Below, one piece after another: positions 25,428 to 34,794 of a stretch of DNA of 64,000 nucleotides. The first letter of the stretch is position 1; each line of letters starts with the position of its first letter. A program made the translations under genes and the position numbers. The notes below the pieces were generated by a model. That model was not told the origin of the DNA and did not search any database. It worked only from the letters and a program-made list of their open reading frames with translations. The DNA is from an uncultured Allorhizobium sp. (GTDB lineage: Bacteria; Pseudomonadota; Alphaproteobacteria; Rhizobiales; Rhizobiaceae), in contig OY288189.1 of assembly GCA_958439205.1 (NCBI GenBank), forward strand, positions 3,859,001-3,923,000, in the 5' to 3' direction.

Positions 25428-26843
25428 ATGACCCAGGACCTTCTCTCCCTCTTCGATTGCGATGAAGGCACGCTGACGCGGCGCGTCGCGGATGCCTTGA
25501 AAGGTGCTGACGATGGCGAGCTCTTCGTCGAACATGCCCAGGCGGAATCGCTGACTTTCGACAATGGCCGCCTCAAGGGTGGCTCCTTCAACACCGACCA
25601 GGGTTTCGGGCTTCGCGCTGTGGCCGGCGAGGCTGTCGGCTATGCCCATGCCGGCGAGTTGTCGCTCTCCGCCCTCTCCCGCGCGGCGGATGCCGTCGGC
25701 GCCGTGACCCATGGCCATTCCGGCTCCTATGCGGCCGCACCGCAGCGTACCAATGCCAAGCTCTATGGCGACGGCAATCCGATCGGCTCGCCGACCTTCG
25801 AAGAGAAGGTGAAGCTGCTGTCTGAAATCGACGCCTATCTTCGCGACAAGGACCCCAAGGTGCGGCAGGTGACGGCGACCGTCGGCGCAAGCTGGCAGGT
25901 GGTCGAGATCCTGCGCGCCGATGGACACCGGGTGCGCGATACCAGACCAATGACCCGCATCAACATCTCCGTTGTGACCGGTGAAGGCGACCGCCAGGAG
26001 AGCGGCTCCTTCGGGGTCGGCGGCCGCATGGGTTTCAATGATTTCCTGACCGAGGAAAGCTGGCAGCGCGGGGCCGACGAGGCATTGCGCCAGGCGCTGG
26101 TCAACCTCGAAGCCCAGGAGGCACCGGCCGGTACGATGGATATCGTGCTCGGCAATGGCTGGCCGGGCGTCATGCTGCACGAGGCTGTCGGCCACGGGCT
26201 GGAAGGCGACTTCAACCGGAAGAAGACATCCGCCTTTGCCGGACTGATGGGCGAGATGGTGGCCGCCCCTGGCGTCACCGTGGTCGACGACGGCACGATT
26301 AATGATCGGCGTGGCTCGATTACCATCGACGACGAGGGCACGCCATCGGCCTATAACGTGCTGATCGAAAATGGCCGGCTGGTCGGCTATATGCAGGACC
26401 GGCAGAACGCCCGGCTGATGGGCATGAAGGCAACCGGCAATGGCCGTCGTCAGGGCTATGCTCACCAGCCCATGCCTCGCATGACAAATACCTACATGCT
26501 CTCGGGCGACAAGAGCCCCGAAGAGATCATCGCTTCGGTGAAAAAGGGCATCTACGCCGTCTCCTTCGGCGGTGGCCAGGTGGACATCACCTCGGGCAAG
26601 TTCGTCTTCGGCTGCACCGAGGCTTACCTCATCGAAAACGGCAAGATCGGCGCCCCGGTCAAGGGCGCCATGCTGATCGGCAACGGGCCGGATGCGATGC
26701 GCCGAATCTCGATGATCGGCAACGACACCAAGCTCGACACCGGCATCGGCAATTGCGGTAAGGCCGGCCAGTGGGTCCCCGTCGGCGTCGGCCAGCCGCA
26801 TCTGCGGATGGACCAGATCACCGTGGGTGGGACGAAGGCTTGA
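25428..26843 (+). CDS. tldD: TldD metalloprotease
   Basis: The 471-residue subunit of the TldD/TldE peptidase degrades unfolded peptides and matures modified peptides. The metal site is the HEXXXH motif HEAVGHGLEGD at about residue 253. Other family features are FNRKKTSAFAG, VVDDGTINDRRGSITIDDEGTPS and the C-terminal GNCGKAGQWVPVGVGQPHLRMDQITVGG. ATG 25428 follows AAGGAG. Its partner TldE (PmbA) is not in the window. The stop overlaps the TTG of the following VOC gene. Confidence 0.97.
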   Translation: MTQDLLSLFDCDEGTLTRRVADALKGADDGELFVEHAQAESLTFDNGRLKGGSFNTDQGFGLRAVAGEAVGYAHAGELSLSALSRAADAVGAVTHGHSGSYAAAPQRTNAKLYGDGNPIGSPTFEEKVKLLSEIDAYLRDKDPKVRQVTATVGASWQVVEILRADGHRVRDTRPMTRINISVVTGEGDRQESGSFGVGGRMGFNDFLTEESWQRGADEALRQALVNLEAQEAPAGTMDIVLGNGWPGVMLHEAVGHGLEGDFNRKKTSAFAGLMGEMVAAPGVTVVDDGTINDRRGSITIDDEGTPSAYNVLIENGRLVGYMQDRQNARLMGMKATGNGRRQGYAHQPMPRMTNTYMLSGDKSPEEIIASVKKGIYAVSFGGGQVDITSGKFVFGCTEAYLIENGKIGAPVKGAMLIGNGPDAMRRISMIGNDTKLDTGIGNCGKAGQWVPVGVGQPHLRMDQITVGGTKA

Positions 26844-27268
26844 CAGAAAACGCGCTCGTTCCCGAACTCGCGGTGAGTGACTGGCGAACGAGCCGCGCCT
26901 TCTACTGCGATCTCATCGGCTTTGAGGTCGTGTACGAACGCCCGGAGGAAGGCTTCAGCTTCCTCACGCTCGGGGACGCGCAACTGATGATCGACCAGAT
27001 CGGGTTCGGCCGGACTTTCGAGTTGGCGGAAGGGCCACTGGATCGACCATTCGGTCGTGGACTGAACCTACAGATCCGCGTGCCTCAGGTTCCGCCCATT
27101 CTCGACCGGTTAGAGACAGCTGGAGTGTCTCTCTATTTGCCTCTCGAAGAGAAATGGTATCGGCGCGACGATCACGAGGTCGGCAATCGGCAATTCGTTG
27201 TCCCCGATCCTGATGGCTATCTGCTCAGGCTGTTCGAGGATCTGGGGATGCGGGATCTAGCCCCGTAG
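26840..27268 (+). CDS. VOC-superfamily protein, bleomycin-resistance-like
   Basis: The 142-residue protein has the paired beta-alpha-beta-beta-beta module: VPELAVSDWRTSRAFYCDLIGFEVVYERPEEGFSFLTL, then DRPFGRGLNLQIRV and FVVPDPDGYLLRLFEDLG. This is the pattern of the bleomycin-binding branch, which sequesters glycopeptide drugs without metal catalysis; many members have other ligands. The start is uncertain. TTG 26840 overlaps the tldD stop (TTGA) and gives the normal N-terminus. Confidence 0.82.
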   Translation: MTENALVPELAVSDWRTSRAFYCDLIGFEVVYERPEEGFSFLTLGDAQLMIDQIGFGRTFELAEGPLDRPFGRGLNLQIRVPQVPPILDRLETAGVSLYLPLEEKWYRRDDHEVGNRQFVVPDPDGYLLRLFEDLGMRDLAP

Positions 27269-27312
27269 TCTGTAGACAACCATCTCACAGAAACTTCTGC
27301 ATCCCCAACCAA

Positions 27313-28623
27313 TCACCCCCGTGCCGGCATCAGCACGCAGTCGTAGCGCTGGCGCACCAGCTTGTCGCAGGCGATGCGGGCTTCTTCCTTGGTCTCGAAA
27401 CCGGTGAAGCGGGCGCGGTAGAAGGTGATGCCGTTGCGGGTCACCATTTCGGTGTAGGTGTCGAGATCCTGCAGCGGGGTGCCGACCTTCTGGCGGGCCT
27501 GGGAGAGGAGATCCATGGCGGCCTGGGCGGAGGTGGCGGCGGCGATCTGGATCTGCCACTTGCGATCGGTGGCCGTCGGGGTGCTGGCCGTATGCTGCGG
27601 GTCGACGGGAGCAAAACGGCTCGCCGGAGTGGCGACCAGCTCGGCAGCGGCCGTTTCCGATGGCGCGTAGGCAGCGGCAGTTTCCGGGGCCGCGGTGCCG
27701 GTGGCGCCGGCCATGCCCTGTACGGCTGCGACTGCCGACTGGCGCGAAGCGGGAACCGGAATGTCGTCACCCAGGCGGGCGAGATCCATCTGAACGCCGG
27801 TCGAGCGCGAGACCAGCAATTGCTCGCCCGACGAGGCCTTCTTGATGTTGGCGTCGATCAGTCGTTCCATGATCTTGTCGCGGCTTGCCGCTGTTCTGCC
27901 GCCCATGACGACGCCAATCACGCGGCGGCCATTGTGTTCGACGGCACTCACGAGGTTGAAGCCCGACGCATTGGTGTAGCCGGTCTTGATGCCGTCCATG
28001 CCCTTGTAGCGATACATCAGGTTGTTGTGGCCGTTGATGGTCTTGCCGCGGAACTTGAAGCTCTTGGTGGCGAAGAGTTCGTATTCCTTCGGGAAGTCCC
28101 GCATCAGGGCGACGCCTAAGGTCGACATGTCGCGGGCGGTGGTGAACTGCTGCGCATGCGGAAGGCCCGAGGCGTTGAAGAAGGTCGTGTTCATCATGCC
28201 GAGCGAGCGGGCCTTGCGGGTCATCAAGGCGGCAAAGCCTTCCTCGCTGCCGCCGAGCTTCTCGCCGATCGCGGCGGATGCATCATTGGCCGACTTGACG
28301 ATCATCGCGAGCACGGCTTCGCGCACGGTGATGCTGTCGCCTGCCTTGACGAAGAGTTTGGTCGGCGGGCGGGAGGCTGCATGTTTCGAAAAGGGAACGG
28401 GGCTGTCCCAGCTCAGCTTTCCGGCGCGGATCGCGTCAAAGACCATGTAGACCGACATCATCTTGGTGAGCGAGGCCGGGTGATTGAGCTCATCGGGGTT
28501 TTCGGAGGCGAGAACCTCACCGGTGCGGGCATCGAGGAGGAGTTGGGCGCTGCCGGCATGAGCTGTGCTCGAGAGGGAAAGGATCGCTACGCAAAACGAT
28601 AACGCGATCAGCAACTTGCTCAT
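27313..28623 (-). CDS. D-alanyl-D-alanine carboxypeptidase with SPOR domain
   Basis: The 436-residue S11 penicillin-binding protein has a signal peptide (to about TAHAGSAQ) and the active-site motifs SLTK, SAND and KTG (in DGIKTGYTNASG). It trims the terminal D-Ala of peptidoglycan pentapeptides. A Pro/Ala-rich linker (about 285-350) leads to a C-terminal SPOR domain (about 355-436; KWQIQIAAATSAQAAMDLL ... FYRARFTGF), which would target it to denuded septal glycan. The start ATG 28623 has the signal peptide directly after it. Confidence 0.93.
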   Translation of the reverse strand: MSKLLIALSFCVAILSLSSTAHAGSAQLLLDARTGEVLASENPDELNHPASLTKMMSVYMVFDAIRAGKLSWDSPVPFSKHAASRPPTKLFVKAGDSITVREAVLAMIVKSANDASAAIGEKLGGSEEGFAALMTRKARSLGMMNTTFFNASGLPHAQQFTTARDMSTLGVALMRDFPKEYELFATKSFKFRGKTINGHNNLMYRYKGMDGIKTGYTNASGFNLVSAVEHNGRRVIGVVMGGRTAASRDKIMERLIDANIKKASSGEQLLVSRSTGVQMDLARLGDDIPVPASRQSAVAAVQGMAGATGTAAPETAAAYAPSETAAAELVATPASRFAPVDPQHTASTPTATDRKWQIQIAAATSAQAAMDLLSQARQKVGTPLQDLDTYTEMVTRNGITFYRARFTGFETKEEARIACDKLVRQRYDCVLMPARG

Positions 28624-28836
28624 GAAAACTCCAATGCCGCCGGATTTCAATGATGACAGAGACTGGTGCGATTCGATCGACCCGCCGTCTTGTGGTTGAG
28701 GCCCTATGGCAAGAATGGGGCGACAATCAGCCGATCGGAATCAAATGCAACCATCAGTCCACAGAAGGTCGCCCGATCATGGTGAATGGAGGGTTAATCC
28801 ACAGGGCGAATGCTCGCAGTGCCGGTCACGATGCCG

Positions 28837-29280
28837 TCAGCGGGCAAGTGATACCGCGCCTGTGCCTTCCTCTGCGAGCCTGTCCGCGGGATTGACGAGC
28901 TGGCAGCGCTGAAGAGACAGGCAGCCACAGCCGATGCAGCCGTCCAGATCGGTGCGCAAGCGCTGGAGGACACGGATGCGGGCATCGAGCTTTTCGGCCC
29001 AGCCCGTCGCGATGCGGCGCCAATCGTCGGGCGTTGGGGTCCGCCCTGCCGGAAGGGCCGACAAGGCGTCCGCGACCTCCGACAGCGGCAGCCCCACCTC
29101 CTGCGCGGCGCGGATCAAGGCCAGACGACGCAGGACATCGCGGCCATAGCGGCGCTGGTTTCCACCGGTTCGATCGGCAGAGATCAGGCCCTTGCGCTCG
29201 TAGAAATGGATTGCCGAGACCGCCAGTCCGCTGCGGCGGGCGACGTCTCCGACGGTCAGATGCATTTTTTGGCTCGCCAT
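28837..29280 (-). CDS. soxR: Redox-sensing activator SoxR
   Basis: The 147-residue MerR-family protein has an N-terminal winged HTH (LTVGDVARRSGLAVSAIHFYERKGLI), a dimerisation helix, and the [2Fe-2S] motif C-x2-C-x-C-x5-C at Cys115, Cys118, Cys120 and Cys126. Oxidation of the cluster by redox-cycling compounds activates target promoters. It diverges from an MFS gene, and a sox box lies seven bases upstream of its start codon, consistent with control of the pump and of itself. No soxS is present, as is usual outside enterobacteria. Confidence 0.96.
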   Translation of the reverse strand: MASQKMHLTVGDVARRSGLAVSAIHFYERKGLISADRTGGNQRRYGRDVLRRLALIRAAQEVGLPLSEVADALSALPAGRTPTPDDWRRIATGWAEKLDARIRVLQRLRTDLDGCIGCGCLSLQRCQLVNPADRLAEEGTGAVSLAR

Positions 29281-29283
29281 GGC

Positions 29284-29314
29284 TTTACCTCAACTTCGGT
29301 TGAGGTTGTAGCAT
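29284..29314 (+). promoter_or_regulatory. SoxR-controlled promoter with sox box
   Basis: The palindrome ACCTCAACTTCGGTTGAGGT (29287-29306) matches the sox box pattern CCTCAA-N6-TTGAGG. It lies inside a promoter with TTTACC at -35 (29284-29289) and TAGCAT at -10 (29309-29314), separated by 19 bases. This overlong spacing is the hallmark of promoters that MerR-type activators untwist. Orientation points to the MFS gene. Confidence 0.92.
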
Positions 29315-29359
29315 GGCCGGAAATCGCATTCTATCGCATCCCGCAGAGAGAGTTCCTTC

Positions 29360-30841
29360 ATGACCGATACGACCGAGAGCCTTGACGGCACGCCCGCAAC
29401 AGCCGGAGACGGCACCGGGGAAGCCCAATCGGCGACCGTCGATGAAGGAGGCTGGCTCGATCTGTTGCAGCCTGCCCATCTCGCCACGACCCTGATGCTG
29501 AGCATGGGTGTCGCGCTCTTTGCATTCAACGGCTTCTTCGTCTCGACTGTCTTGCCGAGCGCGATCGCGGAGATCGGCGGCGGGCACCTCATCGCCTGGT
29601 CGGTCTCGCTTTACCTCATCGGCTCGATCGTCGCCGGCGTGACGGCTGCCCAGCTGAAGCAGCGCTTCGGCGCGCGGCGGGTGCTGATCGTGGCCACCCT
29701 CCTCTTCATCGCTGGCACGGTGGTTGCAGCCATGGCAACGTCTATGGAGCAGGTGCTTGTCGGCCGGGTCGGACAGGGGCTGGGCGAAGGCGTCGTAGCG
29801 GCGATCTGCTATGCGTTGATCCCGGCGCTTTTTCCCACCCGGCTGGTGCCCAAGGTCTTCGGGGTCGAGGCCCTGGTCTGGACCTGCGCCTCCTTCGGCG
29901 GCCCGTTTGCGGCTGGCTGGATGGCCGAGAGTTTCTCCTGGCGCATGGCCTTTCTGATCAATGTCCCCTTCGGTCTCATCTTCATCGTGCTTGCCGCCTT
30001 TACGGCGACGAGACGCGAAAAGGGTCTCGAGGCTTCGGGGCTGCCACTCTCCCCGCTGGTGCTCCTGTCGCTCGGCATGCTGATGGTCCTTTACTCCGGC
30101 ATCGTCGGGCAGGCCTTGATGTCGGCGGCCCTGGTCATTGCGGGCCTCGCCCTGCTCGGCTTCAGCGTCATCAGGGACCGCCTGTCCACCTCCAGCCTGA
30201 TGCCGCACAGTGCCTTTGGTCTCAATTCCACGGTCGGCACGGGTCTCTGGCTGGTCCTCCTGATGCCGGTCGCCCAGGCCACGAGCAGCGTCTACTTCGT
30301 CTTTGGCCTGCAGCGAGGCTTCGGCTTCGGTCCGATGGCGGCGGGCGGCCTCGGTGCCGTCATGGCGATGAGCTGGAGCCTCGTCGCCGTCATGATCGCC
30401 CATATCGGAGCGGGATCGGCGCGGCGGCGAGCCATCGAGGCGGGTCCGGCTCTGCAATGTGTCGGAATGATCCTGGTGGCGCTGGGCTTTCATCAGGGGT
30501 CTCTGGCCCTCCTGATTGCCGGGCAGATCGTCGTGGGTGCGGCCTTCGGCGCCAGCTGGGCATTCCTCAGCCAGATGCTGATGGAGGCAAGTGCCGCTGG
30601 AGAGCGTGACAAGACCTCGGGCCTGATCCCGACGCTGCAATCGGCCGGTTTCGCGATCGGGGCTGCCTTTGCCGGACTTGCCGGCAATAGCCTTGGCCTT
30701 GCCGAGGCTTCGACCAACGAGACGACGAACATCGCATTTGCTGTCACCTTCCTGATCCCCGTCCTGTGGACAGTCCCGGCCGTTCTGCTTGCCAGACGCT
30801 CTACCCGGCTTGCAGAGGGCGTTTTGCCGCCTTCAGCATAA
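29360..30841 (+). CDS. MFS transporter, probable SoxR-regulated efflux pump
   Basis: The 493-residue protein has a soluble N-terminal stretch of about 35 residues and 12-14 hydrophobic segments. The first cytoplasmic loop has AQLKQRFGARRVLIVATLLF, a major-facilitator motif A variant, and the motif-C-like region is in ALVWTCASFGGPFAAGWMAE. It resembles the EmrB/drug-efflux group. The SoxR promoter in front suggests export of redox-active compounds such as phenazines or quinones. The substrate is inference. Confidence 0.9.
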   Translation: MTDTTESLDGTPATAGDGTGEAQSATVDEGGWLDLLQPAHLATTLMLSMGVALFAFNGFFVSTVLPSAIAEIGGGHLIAWSVSLYLIGSIVAGVTAAQLKQRFGARRVLIVATLLFIAGTVVAAMATSMEQVLVGRVGQGLGEGVVAAICYALIPALFPTRLVPKVFGVEALVWTCASFGGPFAAGWMAESFSWRMAFLINVPFGLIFIVLAAFTATRREKGLEASGLPLSPLVLLSLGMLMVLYSGIVGQALMSAALVIAGLALLGFSVIRDRLSTSSLMPHSAFGLNSTVGTGLWLVLLMPVAQATSSVYFVFGLQRGFGFGPMAAGGLGAVMAMSWSLVAVMIAHIGAGSARRRAIEAGPALQCVGMILVALGFHQGSLALLIAGQIVVGAAFGASWAFLSQMLMEASAAGERDKTSGLIPTLQSAGFAIGAAFAGLAGNSLGLAEASTNETTNIAFAVTFLIPVLWTVPAVLLARRSTRLAEGVLPPSA

Positions 30842-30924
30842 ATTGAGGCGACCTGTTGAACCTAGTTTAAGGACTTGAGGGCTAGCCTCCCGGCCATTGT
30901 GACCAAGGTATTTCAGGCAGGGCA

Positions 30925-31971
30925 ATGGCGGGACGGATCGGACAGCGGGTGAAACAGGCGGTGATTACCGCCGGGCTGGAGGCGTCCTTCCTGCTGTCGC
31001 GGCTCGGGGTTGCCCGTGGCCTCAAGGGGCGCGGTGTAATCTTCACGCTGCATCATGTCCGGCCGGACGAGGCGGGTGCCTTCCAGCCGAACCGGCATCT
31101 GTCGATCACACCGGAGTTTCTCGATTCCGCCATCCGGGCGCTTGCTGCGCGCGGCTATCGGTTCTTGCGGTTGCAAGACGTACCGGCAGCCCTTGCAGCA
31201 CCGGAGGGCGGCGCACCTTTTGCCGTCTTCACGCTCGACGATGGCTTTCGCGACAACCGCGATAATGCGCTGCCGGTGTTCGAGCGCCACGGCGTTCCCT
31301 TCACCATCTTCGTCTGCAAGGGACTTTCAGAGCGCAGCCACACGATGTGGTGGGATACGGCGGAGGCGCTGATTGCGGCGAAGTCTCGGGTGGCGCTCTG
31401 CCTGCCGGCGGGCCGGATCGACCTCGATTGCGGGACGGCGCGAGCCAAGTCGGCCGCTTTCGATGCCGTCGCGCGTGCGCTGATGGCAGGCGATGAGGCA
31501 AAGGGCGTGGCGCTGCTCGATACGGCGGCCAATGCTGCAGGGATCAATCCACATGCCCTCGTCGGCGAGGCGGTCATGGACGGGCAAGAGCTTGCGGCGC
31601 TAGCGAGCCATCCGCTCGTCTCCTACGGTGCCCATACCGTGAGCCACCGGGGCCTTGCCCAACTGACCGATACCGAGCTTCTGTCCGAATTCAACGAAAG
31701 CGCCGAATATGTCGGGGCGATTACCGGCCAGCGACCGGTGACGTTTGCCTATCCCTATGGCGATGCCCGCAGCGCAACGGTTCGAACGGCCGGCTATGCC
31801 GACTGGGCGGGCTTCAAGCTCTCGGTGACAACACGGCCGGGCACCTTGACGCTGGCCTCGATGGCGAACCCGCAACTCCTGCCGCGGATCTCGCTCAACG
31901 GGCTCTACCAGAAGGGTCGTTATGTCGAGGCTCTGGCATCGGGGCTGCCGTCGAAACTCGCCGGCGGCTGA
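30925..31971 (+). CDS. Polysaccharide deacetylase family protein
   Basis: The 348-residue NodB-homology protein has the carbohydrate esterase 4 metal site FTLDDGFRDN (DD at about 103) and the HxxxH pair in GAHTVSHRGL, with FAYPYGDARS as motif 3. These enzymes remove acetyl groups from N-acetylated sugars of cell-surface or exported polysaccharides. There is no signal peptide, so a cytoplasmic or membrane-associated substrate is likely. No other polysaccharide genes lie beside it. Confidence 0.9.
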   Translation: MAGRIGQRVKQAVITAGLEASFLLSRLGVARGLKGRGVIFTLHHVRPDEAGAFQPNRHLSITPEFLDSAIRALAARGYRFLRLQDVPAALAAPEGGAPFAVFTLDDGFRDNRDNALPVFERHGVPFTIFVCKGLSERSHTMWWDTAEALIAAKSRVALCLPAGRIDLDCGTARAKSAAFDAVARALMAGDEAKGVALLDTAANAAGINPHALVGEAVMDGQELAALASHPLVSYGAHTVSHRGLAQLTDTELLSEFNESAEYVGAITGQRPVTFAYPYGDARSATVRTAGYADWAGFKLSVTTRPGTLTLASMANPQLLPRISLNGLYQKGRYVEALASGLPSKLAGG

Positions 31972-31987
31972 GCCCCTCCCCCTCTCC

Positions 31988-32602
31988 TCAAGGATACATG
32001 CGGACCTTCGACCAGCCGTCGCCATCGCGCCGGAACTCGATGCGGTCGTGCAGGCGGAACTTGCGGTCGTGCCAGAACTCGATCGAGCTTGGAATGATGC
32101 GGAAGCCCGACCAGTGGGGTGGGCGCGGCACATTTCCGAGCGCGTATTTCGCGGTGTATTCGGCAACTGCCTTTTCCAGCGCGAAGCGGCCTTCGAGCGG
32201 ACGGGACTGTTTCGACGCCCAGGCACCGATACGGCTGCCGAGCGGGCGCGACTCGTAATACTCGTCCGCTTCCGCGTCGGAGACGACCTCGACCTCTCCT
32301 CTCAGACGGATCTGGCGGCGCAGCGATTTCCAATGAAAACACATTGCCGCCTTTTTCTGGCCGAGAATTTCCTGTCCCTTCTGGCTCTCGAAATTCGTGT
32401 AGAACACAAAGCCTCTGACATCGAACCCCTTGAGAAGCACCATACGCACATTCGGTAGACCATCCGCATCCACGGTGGCGAGCGCCACCGCATTGGGATC
32501 GTTGATCTCCGAGGCTTCGGCGTCCTTCAGCCAGGTGGCGAAGAGGGCAAAGGGTTCGCTCTCTTCCGTGAAGTCACCAGTTGTTAACCCGATATCTGAC
32601 AT
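31988..32602 (-). CDS. pdxH: Pyridoxamine 5'-phosphate oxidase
   Basis: The 204-residue FMN enzyme oxidises PNP and PMP to PLP. Motifs are PNVRMVLLKGFDVRGFVFYTNFESQKGQE (FMN phosphate contacts), FHWKSLRRQIRLRGEVE, and the C-terminal PPHWSGFRIIPSSIEFW with RLHDRIEFRR. ATG 32602 is chosen over upstream frames because the family sequence begins near it. It diverges from the small lipoprotein gene and converges with the deacetylase gene. Confidence 0.96.
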   Translation of the reverse strand: MSDIGLTTGDFTEESEPFALFATWLKDAEASEINDPNAVALATVDADGLPNVRMVLLKGFDVRGFVFYTNFESQKGQEILGQKKAAMCFHWKSLRRQIRLRGEVEVVSDAEADEYYESRPLGSRIGAWASKQSRPLEGRFALEKAVAEYTAKYALGNVPRPPHWSGFRIIPSSIEFWHDRKFRLHDRIEFRRDGDGWSKVRMYP

Positions 32603-32712
32603 ATTGTGTAAAATGCTCCCGATATGCATATTGGCCGCCGATGACGAAGCACTGGATCGTAGGCCCCTTGAAAGACATAGCAAAGTCGGTCGAGCGTACA
32701 AAGGGTTGGTGC

Positions 32713-33123
32713 ATGCGTAGAAGCTCGATCTTGCTCATCATCACTGCGACACTTCCGCTCAGCGGATGCTTTGGCAGCAGCATGGACCTGTTCGGTTCTG
32801 ATACCGTCGATAGCTCGATCTCCACCTCAACCGTTGCCAAGAAGGGCAATGGAACCAGCCATTCGGACGAATTGACGGTGCAGAGCGCCGTGTCGTCTGC
32901 GGATCTTTCGAAGACCGAGGGCAAGCCGCTCCCCTGGGCAAATGCGACCACGGGCAGCGCCGGCGTGGTGACCGCCATTCAAGAAGAGAAAGGCGATGGC
33001 GTGATCTGCCGCAACTTCTCGACCACGCGCCATTCCTACGAAGGCATCGCCTACTTCTCCGGCAAGACCTGCACGGCAGGCTCCGGAAGCTGGCAGTTGA
33101 TGAACTTCGACCGCCAATCGTAA
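32713..33123 (+). CDS. RT0821/Lpp0805-type surface lipoprotein
   Basis: The 136-residue lipoprotein has signal MRRSSILLIITATLPLSGC with the acylated cysteine at residue 19. The mature part is serine/threonine rich and ends in a small domain (about 72-133; LPWANATTGSAGVV, ICRNFSTTRHSYEGIAYFSGKTC, GSWQL). This C-terminal pattern is that of the RT0821/Lpp0805 surface protein family, found across alphaproteobacteria, with no assigned function. ATG 32713 is chosen because the lipobox follows at the right distance. Confidence 0.85.
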   Translation: MRRSSILLIITATLPLSGCFGSSMDLFGSDTVDSSISTSTVAKKGNGTSHSDELTVQSAVSSADLSKTEGKPLPWANATTGSAGVVTAIQEEKGDGVICRNFSTTRHSYEGIAYFSGKTCTAGSGSWQLMNFDRQS

Positions 33124-33346
33124 ACGGCGGGGCGATTTCGGTCGCATTCGAAAGAATTGCTTAAGCAAACCCGAAGAAATAGGCCTCCCTGCCCTCACGT
33201 AGCGTAACCTTCGATTAGCACTCGCGTGCGAGGCTTTCTCCCAACTGTAGCGACCGGACCCACATGTATCAGAGGGGACGGCATGAGAGTTCGCGGACAA
33301 GGCGCCATGATCGGGCCTTGCCGCCTGAGGTGTGTTGGTGTCCTCG

Positions 33347-34627
33347 ATGCGTGATTTCTACTCGATCCTCGGCGTGAAGCGTGATGCGGGCGCGGACGAA
33401 ATCAAGGCTGCATGGCGCACGAAAGCGAAATCCGTGCATCCGGACCAGAACCGGGACGATCCGCTGGCGAACAATCGCTTTGCCGAGATCGGCCGGGCCT
33501 ATGAAGTGCTGAAGGATCCGGCCAAACGCAGCCGGTATGATCAACAACGCATGAAGGTGGAAGCCTTGGAACGCGAGCAGACGATCATGCAGCAGCGCCA
33601 GTCGGCGCGCGAGGCAGCCGAGAAGGCCAAGCAGGCCAAGGCCAATGCCGAACGCGTGCTGGAGGAACTTGCGCGCGCCGAGGCCGAGAAGGCCAAGGCA
33701 GATGCCGCCCAGGCGGCCAAGATGAAGGCCGCAAAGGAACAGGCCGCCGAAGCCAAGGCCAAGGCACAAGCCCAGGCCGGTGTGAAGGAAGAGACTGCGG
33801 ACGCGGCAGCTGCCGGAGCCTCCGCAAGCGGTGCCGACAAGGCAGCGGGCGCGGCTTCCGGAGCAACAGGTAGCTCGACCACCGGTCCGAGCGCTTCCGT
33901 TGGCGGCACGGCATCCGGCCCCGAGGAAACGGTCTCGCGCATTTTTGGCGACAGCCCGGAAGCGGCGGCTGCCGCCGAGAACCTGCGTCGTGAACAGGAA
34001 GCAGCTGATCTCGCCGAGGGAATGCCGCTCAAGCCGGCGGCCTCTCCCCTGCTTGCGCCCATCGAACTTCTGAGCTCATTCGTCCGGCGCCTGCGCGGCG
34101 CTCCGCCGCCGCTGCCGGAAAAGGCACCCGACATCTTCGCTGATGCCGTTGTCGCGATTGCCGACCTGCTCGAACAGAAATCCGTGTCGATCACGCTCAA
34201 TGATGGCCGCGAAGTGCGTGTGCCGCTCGACGGCGTGACCGAGGGTCATATCGTGCGCCTGAAGAACCAGGGGCTGAAGTTCCAGGGTCTGCAGCGCGGC
34301 GATGTGGCCGTGACCATCAAGGTTCTGAAGGCAGAGCGTTTCCTCGTCGACCAGTTCGACATCCGCACGGTATTGCCGATCACACTGGAAAACGCCGTGC
34401 TTGGCTGCGAAAGCCAGGTGGAGGGACCAGATGGAACCATGGTTCCCGTGACGGTGCCGGCCTGGTCGAATTCCGACCAGGTGATCCGCATCGACGACCT
34501 CGGCCTGCCCAATGGTGAAGGTGGACGCGGTGCGCTCGTCGTCGAGTTGCGCGTCATGCTGTGGGAAAAGCCGGACGAGAAGGTCACCGACCTCATGCGC
34601 CTTATGCGCGAGGGGCTTTACATCTAG
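33347..34627 (+). CDS. J-domain protein with alanine/lysine-rich centre and DnaJ C-terminal domain
   Basis: About 426 residues. An N-terminal J domain (1-65, DFYSILGVKRDAGADEIKAAW, HPD motif at about 31) would stimulate DnaK. The zinc finger and Gly/Phe region of true DnaJ are missing. Instead a long A/K/E-rich, probably coiled-coil stretch (about 75-160) leads to an A/G/S-rich linker. The C-terminal substrate-binding DnaJ_C domain follows (about 260-420; LNDGREVRVPLDGVTEGHIVRLKNQG). GTG 33338 is an alternative start. This is a CbpA-like co-chaperone with an unusual middle; the partner is unknown. Confidence 0.88.
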   Translation: MRDFYSILGVKRDAGADEIKAAWRTKAKSVHPDQNRDDPLANNRFAEIGRAYEVLKDPAKRSRYDQQRMKVEALEREQTIMQQRQSAREAAEKAKQAKANAERVLEELARAEAEKAKADAAQAAKMKAAKEQAAEAKAKAQAQAGVKEETADAAAAGASASGADKAAGAASGATGSSTTGPSASVGGTASGPEETVSRIFGDSPEAAAAAENLRREQEAADLAEGMPLKPAASPLLAPIELLSSFVRRLRGAPPPLPEKAPDIFADAVVAIADLLEQKSVSITLNDGREVRVPLDGVTEGHIVRLKNQGLKFQGLQRGDVAVTIKVLKAERFLVDQFDIRTVLPITLENAVLGCESQVEGPDGTMVPVTVPAWSNSDQVIRIDDLGLPNGEGGRGALVVELRVMLWEKPDEKVTDLMRLMREGLYI

Positions 34628-34794
34628 GCGTATCTCCCCGCCTGCCCTTTCTGCGTTTTTACCTGACATATGAAGGATTTCTGACGGAGGCGGCATTGTC
34701 GAGGGACCGATCGACGGATGTCGGGCTGCAATCTTGAACGCCGGAACGGCCTATGCCATAGGCAATTCCACAGAAAGCATCAAAGGGTCCCGAT

